This document shows positions 4,800 through 6,889 of a DNA stretch of 6,889 nucleotides, one piece after another. The stretch is from Desulfobacter hydrogenophilus (GTDB lineage Bacteria; Desulfobacterota; Desulfobacteria; Desulfobacterales; Desulfobacteraceae), in NCBI RefSeq assembly GCF_004319545.1, contig NZ_CP036315.1, positions 1-6,889 on the forward strand, in the 5' to 3' direction. Numbering within the stretch: the stretch's first letter is position 1; every line of letters starts with the position of its first letter. Both the position numbers and the translations under genes were made by a program. Below the pieces are notes generated by a model. The model had not been told where the DNA came from, made no database searches, and saw nothing but the letters and a program-made list of their open reading frames with translations.

Positions 4800-5150
4800 A
4801 TGGCATTTGAAAAGTTTACTAAAACAGGTACGAGACCAGGTGTACCAAAAATATCGATATGGACAAGAGGCCAGATCGGTTTTAACAATACGGCAATGTT
4901 AAAACATAAAGTTAGTGATTTTAAATATAGTATTCTATTTTTTGATAAAGATAGAAATAGGATTGGAATAGAGTTGACTAATGATGGTAAGCAAGATGGA
5001 GTTTGTAAATTAATACATAGGAAAGGCGGGGGAGTATCGTTTTCTGCCAGGGCTTTTTTAAATACATATAAAATAGATTATAGTGAAACAAAACAATATA
5101 ATTTTGAATATGATGAAGAAAATAAAATGTTTATCGTTGATCTAAATTAA
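4800..5150 (+). CDS. AT-rich gene for a 116-residue protein of unknown function
   Basis: I chose ATG 4800 because a G-rich Shine-Dalgarno (AGGGGGG) sits six bases before it; an earlier in-frame ATG at 4758 overlaps the promoter. The product is soluble, with no signal peptide or membrane segment. It opens MAFEKFTKTG, has a GQIGFNNTA motif, then strands such as YSILFFDKDRNRIGIELT, and ends in acidic YDEENKMFIVDLN. It resembles a family of small conserved hypothetical proteins I have met before (segments FEKFTKTG, GQIGF, IDYSETK), but I know of no assigned function. The gene is much more AT-rich than mob and has its own promoter and terminator, so it looks like an independently acquired cassette. 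Confidence 0.82.
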   Translation: MAFEKFTKTGTRPGVPKISIWTRGQIGFNNTAMLKHKVSDFKYSILFFDKDRNRIGIELTNDGKQDGVCKLIHRKGGGVSFSARAFLNTYKIDYSETKQYNFEYDEENKMFIVDLN

Positions 5151-5257
5151 AGGAATGGATAAAGATATTTCATATATACTAAACCCTGATGGATTCGCAA
5201 AAAGTCAGAATTTTGGCATTTTTTCGATCATAATCAACATTACATTAAATAGAAAAA

Positions 5258-5283
5258 GAGCATTGGGGAATGCTCCTTTTTTA
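5258..5283 (+). terminator. Intrinsic terminator after the gene at 4800
   Basis: GAGCATT-GGGG-AATGCTC (5258-5275) is followed by C and six T (5277-5282). An A-run before the stem could lengthen it. It lies about 110 bases past the stop codon at 5150. Confidence 0.85.
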
Positions 5284-5331
5284 TATTCTGCAGCACCAAT
5301 ATTAGAGGTGGGGACCAAAAATATTGGAAAT

Positions 5332-5452
5332 AGCCGATCAGCAATGGGGCTGATGGCGGCTTGCTGCCCAAAATGTAACTTGTGGTTACGTTGCTGTCCA
5401 TAAGTTGCATTCTGAGGCCAACTTGTCAAGAAAATTTCCCGACGACAAGGAG
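5332..5452 (+). promoter_or_regulatory. Structured leader masking the ribosome-binding site of the 41-aa gene
   Basis: Three successive hairpins can form. First, AGCCGATCAGC (5332-5342) pairs with GCTGAT/CGGCT (5349-5361, two-base bulge). Second, a long stem 5366-5381 with 5402-5418 makes about 15 pairs with one mismatch, one bulge and one wobble; inside it GTAAC/GTTAC (5375-5379, 5385-5389) is an alternative. Third, CTTGTC (5422-5427) pairs with GACAAG (5444-5449), covering part of the Shine-Dalgarno AAGGAG (5447-5452). The arrangement suggests regulated translation or a structural RNA. I know no riboswitch class with this layout. Confidence 0.5.
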
Positions 5453-5460
5453 CTTTCATT

Positions 5461-5586
5461 ATGCTGAAAAGTAATGAATCTCGTAAGCCCAAATATTATA
5501 TTTTTAGGGCTTGGAGAATGCATAATGGCCAGAAGCTTTGGGCTAAAGATTACGGCCTTAAAGCTTGGCGTATCCCGATTTATTAA
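5461..5586 (+). CDS. 41-residue Trp/Tyr-rich basic protein of unknown function
   Basis: A strong AAGGAG (5447-5452) lies eight bases before ATG 5461, and the stop codon at 5584-5586 overlaps a hairpin, so this short frame looks like a real gene. The product (start MLKSNESRKPKYYIFRAW, end LKAWRIPIY) has three Trp, four Tyr and a net positive charge; its core YIFRAW...NG.KLWAKDYGLKAWRIPI has the look of a compact beta fold. I recall similar unnamed small proteins in other bacteria but no function. No membrane helix is present, so a type I toxin is unlikely. A structured leader precedes it. Confidence 0.72.
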   Translation: MLKSNESRKPKYYIFRAWRMHNGQKLWAKDYGLKAWRIPIY

Positions 5587-5600
5587 AATCGGGGCTTTAT
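5574..5600 (+). terminator. Hairpin overlapping the stop codon of the 41-aa gene
   Basis: CCCGATTT-ATTA-AAATCGGG (5574-5593) is a perfect 8-bp stem, followed by GGCTTTAT. The T-run is short, so termination may be partial; a stronger candidate follows at 5627. Confidence 0.5.
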
Positions 5601-5626
5601 GCACACCCGTTTAGGAAACCGGGTTT

Positions 5627-5660
5627 CCCTCCGCCTGGGAACAGAAGGAGGGATTTTTAT
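5627..5660 (+). terminator. Second terminator-like hairpin
   Basis: CCCTCC (5627-5632) pairs with GGAGGG (5647-5652), followed by ATTTTTAT. Just before it is a palindrome GGAAACC-G-GGTTTCC (5614-5628) that competes for the first stem strand. Together these probably end the transcript of the 41-aa gene. Confidence 0.55.
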
Positions 5661-5970
5661 TTATCAAGGCTTACAAATTCCACAAGGACCCAACTAAAGC
5701 ATAGTTGCGTTTTCACGCAATAAGACTTCCGCTTCCAATTTGGGGTTTTTGGCACAACGCCCCGAAAAGGAGTATTCCAAGTTTCATGAAGATTAATGGC
5801 GTGTATTGGCAATGTGTTGCGGTCTGTCTCTCATCAGTTAGATAAAATATAACAAATCAGATCAATCAGCTTCGGCAAAAGTGAGAACAGGGAGAGTTGA
5901 TCAAAACACCCATGAGGGACTAAAATGACGGGATTTTGCACGAATCCTCCCCAGACCCCAAGAACCCCAA
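5661..5970. other. Intergenic region without a recognizable gene
   Basis: I see no reading frame with a ribosome-binding site at a normal distance. There is a perfect hairpin TTGCGT-TTTC-ACGCAA (5705-5720) and weak pairing of GGGG with CCCC around 5743-5764. At 5946-5968, just past the stop of the minus-strand RHH gene, C-tracts give three G4 tracts and one GG on the minus strand. No clear terminator for the minus-strand operon was found. Confidence 0.4.
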
Positions 5971-6195
5971 TCAGGATAGTTTAGGCCTCTGATCCGGGTC
6001 CAAATTTTCGTATTTACCCCACGCTTCCAGAAGCAAAAACTCAACAGCCTGGGATTGATTTTTAGCAGACAAAACCACCTCAAGATTTTTGAGGGCTTCG
6101 GTTGCTTCCTGGGAAATGGACACGGACACTTTCTTTTTCGGTACTAATCCGTCCGGCTTTCTCCCGGCCCCTGGGCGAAAGCCACCCCTACTCAC
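5971..6195 (-). CDS. Small RHH-like protein with RPGAGRKP N-terminus
   Basis: This 74-residue protein begins with GTG inside the last codons of the upstream gene; the two overlap by four bases (GTGA), which implies translational coupling. It opens with SRGGFRPGAGRKPDG, a basic glycine-rich, AT-hook-like arm common in small plasmid and phage DNA-binding proteins. A probable ribbon-helix-helix domain follows: strand KKVSVSIS (21-28), helix QEATEALKNLEVVL (29-42), helix QSQAVEFLLLEAW (47-59). It is probably the repressor of its own operon, whose promoter lies in the 46-bp palindrome. An antitoxin or copy-control role is possible but unproved. Confidence 0.78.
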   Translation of the reverse strand: MSRGGFRPGAGRKPDGLVPKKKVSVSISQEATEALKNLEVVLSAKNQSQAVEFLLLEAWGKYENLDPDQRPKLS

Positions 6196-6416
6196 AATCC
6201 ACCCACAACTTTTACAAAAAGATTTCTGGCAGCATCTTCGCCAAGGTCTTGAGCTATTTTTTCAAAAACAGCTTCGACCATTAATTCATGCCTGTTTTCA
6301 ACATGGTCAGTACATGCGTATGTTATCCTCACCGCTAAGCCAAGTTCAAGGTCGCCCTCGGCCTGGGCATACGGTGTTTCGTGGGCTTCTTTTACCGTGT
6401 TTTCGATTCGTTTCAT
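6192..6416 (-). CDS. 74-residue protein of unknown function, first gene of a coupled pair
   Basis: ATG 6416 has GGAG (6429-6426) nine bases upstream, inside a small TTAATA/TATTAA hairpin loop. The product is acidic and soluble (MKRIENTVKEAHETPYAQAEG, then LGLAVRITYACTDHVENRHELMVEAVFEKIAQDLGEDAARNLF). A predicted strand (LAVRITYAC) and two helices fit a small alpha/beta fold. I do not recognize the family. It is cotranscribed and translationally coupled with the RHH-like gene, a layout shared by toxin-antitoxin and two-component plasmid stability pairs, but nothing in the sequence shows toxicity. Confidence 0.7.
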   Translation of the reverse strand: MKRIENTVKEAHETPYAQAEGDLELGLAVRITYACTDHVENRHELMVEAVFEKIAQDLGEDAARNLFVKVVGGL

Positions 6417-6443
6417 CTTTTAATACTCCATGTTATTAAGAAA

Positions 6444-6489
6444 GCCATCCTTTCATTGATTTAGTATACTAAATCAATGAAAGGATGGC
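6444..6489. repeat. Perfect 46-bp palindrome
   Basis: Two 23-base halves are exactly complementary with no spacer. The left half starts GCCATCCTTTCATTG and the centre is TTTAGTATACTAAA (6460-6473). It contains the -10 box and spacer of the promoter of the 6416 operon, so it is a likely operator. By symmetry it also holds TATACT on the plus strand, but the matching -35 position there reads AAGCCA, so the divergent promoter would be weak. Confidence 0.93.
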
Positions 6490-6491
6490 AA
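6463..6491 (-). promoter_or_regulatory. Promoter of the 6416-5971 operon
   Basis: On the minus strand TTGCCA (6491-6486) and TATACT (6468-6463) are separated by exactly 17 bases, each matching consensus at five of six positions. The predicted start near 6456 leaves a leader of about 40 nt. Most of the promoter is inside the 46-bp palindrome. Confidence 0.72.
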
Positions 6492-6498
6492 TAGAAAA

Positions 6499-6513
6499 AG
6501 TATACCGAATCAA
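6499..6513. promoter_or_regulatory. Extra half-site of the palindrome
   Basis: AGTATACCGAATCAA repeats 13 of 15 bases of the palindrome's half AGTATACTAAATCAA (6463-6477), with a 36-base offset. It sits just upstream of the -35 box and may be an auxiliary operator. Confidence 0.5.
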
Positions 6514-6816
6514 AAATCTTATAACTGTTTTTCCCTAAATGTGCAATTAACCCTTTAGGTAAGGGGTTTGGGCAGTGGGGGAATCAGAATTTCTCGACGA
6601 TAACCGATCCGGACTACAATTTATTCTATCTTGGCCGACTGGTCCAGCCGATTACTTTTTTTCCATTTTGCCCAAAAAAAACGGTCCTTAAACCAAAAAA
6701 TTCCATAGTAGCAAGGCTGTTACCAATTCTGAGAATAAAAAGGCGCTGCGTGAGCAGCATCATTTGTCGATGGATTCAACCACCTATCCCGATAAAAAAA
6801 TTGTGCTTTTATATAC
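6514..6816. other. Intergenic region near the replication module, no gene
   Basis: No reading frame with support was found on either strand. Visible elements are CCTAAA/TTTAGG arms (6534-6539, 6554-6559), the second copy of the dispersed 22-bp repeat (6656-6677), and a small hairpin GCTGC-GTGA-GCAGC (6745-6758), which on the minus strand is followed after GCC by a T-run and could be a weak terminator. Confidence 0.45.
6656..6677. repeat. Copy 2 of the dispersed 22-bp inverted repeat
   Basis: T7-CCATTTTGCCC-A4 on the plus strand is the exact reverse complement of 3646-3667. Weaker similarity continues on both sides (GATTAC against GATCAA before; an A-rich stretch after). Confidence 0.7.
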
Positions 6817-6843
6817 GCGCACTCGCATGAGTGCGCTTTTTTT
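6817..6843 (+). terminator. Strong intrinsic terminator before the origin
   Basis: GCGCACTC-GCAT-GAGTGCGC (6817-6836) is followed by seven T. No plus-strand gene lies within the preceding 1.2 kb, so it either shields the origin from transcription or ends an unrecognized RNA. Confidence 0.85.
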
Positions 6844-6874
6844 CTCTTTTCTCTTTTCTCTTTTCTCCCCCCCC
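6837..6874. repeat. Polypyrimidine tract with CTCTTTT repeats (possible origin-opening element)
   Basis: Seven T lead into three tandem CTCTTTT units (6844-6850, 6851-6857, 6858-6864) and a run of eight C (6867-6874). On a circular molecule this tract lies about 30 bases from the iterons. Repeats in an easily melted stretch beside iterons are typical of DNA-unwinding elements, but the C-run is unusual. Confidence 0.45.
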
Positions 6875-6889
6875 TGAAAGCCCCTATTG

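Noticed and set aside
5155..5403. Open frame of 82 codons after the gene at 4800
   Set aside because: The only Shine-Dalgarno-like bases touch the ATG, and the frame runs through a strong terminator (5258-5282) and the structured leader.
5683..5845. Integron attC-like pair (ACCCAAC ... GTTAGAT)
   Set aside because: The distance is too long, no inner paired boxes were found, and there is no integrase or cassette structure.
6771..6878. Short plus-strand frame starting MDSTTYPDKK
   Set aside because: It runs through the terminator and the pyrimidine repeats and has no ribosome-binding site.

Overview
The window looks like a complete or nearly complete small mobilizable plasmid of a Gram-negative bacterium. 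It has one iteron-type replication initiator (Rep_3 family), a ColE1-like mobilization block, several small ribbon-helix-helix (RHH) regulators, and no resistance, metabolic or chromosomal gene. The host cannot be named from sequence alone. The relaxase-TOPRIM fusion and the small-protein content would suit a proteobacterium or Desulfobacterota, but this is a weak inference. Base composition is mosaic: mob genes are fairly GC-rich, the gene at 4800-5150 is very AT-rich, and rep lies between.

Replication module (about 6790-6889 and 1-1170). Four perfect 22-bp tandem iterons (19-106) are followed by a 15-bp inverted repeat that overlaps the repA promoter, and then by repA. A near-consensus promoter faces backwards inside the start of repA (TTGACT-17-TATAAT, minus strand). 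About 40 bases after its predicted start begins an intrinsic terminator, also on the minus strand. Together they predict a ~76-nt antisense RNA covering the whole repA leader and ribosome-binding site. The plasmid therefore seems to carry two copy-number brakes: iterons with Rep autoregulation, and an antisense RNA. The far end of the window holds a strong plus-strand terminator and CTCTTTT repeats, which would adjoin the iterons if the molecule is circular.

Mobilization module (1212-4130, minus strand). The order is promoter with operator-like palindrome, oriT, mobC, mobA, with mobB and mobD nested in another frame inside mobA. This is the ColE1 mbeC-A-B-D layout. MobA has an MbeA-like N-terminus with Tyr19, but a three-histidine motif instead of the ColE1 H-E-N triad. 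It also carries a C-terminal DUF3991/TOPRIM-like half, so it is probably a relaxase-primase. mobB and mobD lie over the linker between the two halves. A CTGG/CTTA nic-like site with an adjacent inverted repeat is oriented so that the mob genes would enter the recipient last.

Accessory part (4197-6520). It holds an RHH gene (4197-4454) with a large composite inverted repeat at its start; an AT-rich gene of unknown function with its own promoter and terminator (4800-5150); a 41-residue Trp/Tyr-rich protein behind a heavily structured leader that masks its Shine-Dalgarno sequence (5332-5586); and a translationally coupled two-gene operon (6416 to 5971) whose promoter is embedded in a perfect 46-bp palindrome.

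The most interesting leads are the antisense RNA on repA, the 46-bp palindrome with its two-gene operon, the structured leader of the 41-aa protein, and the hybrid relaxase.
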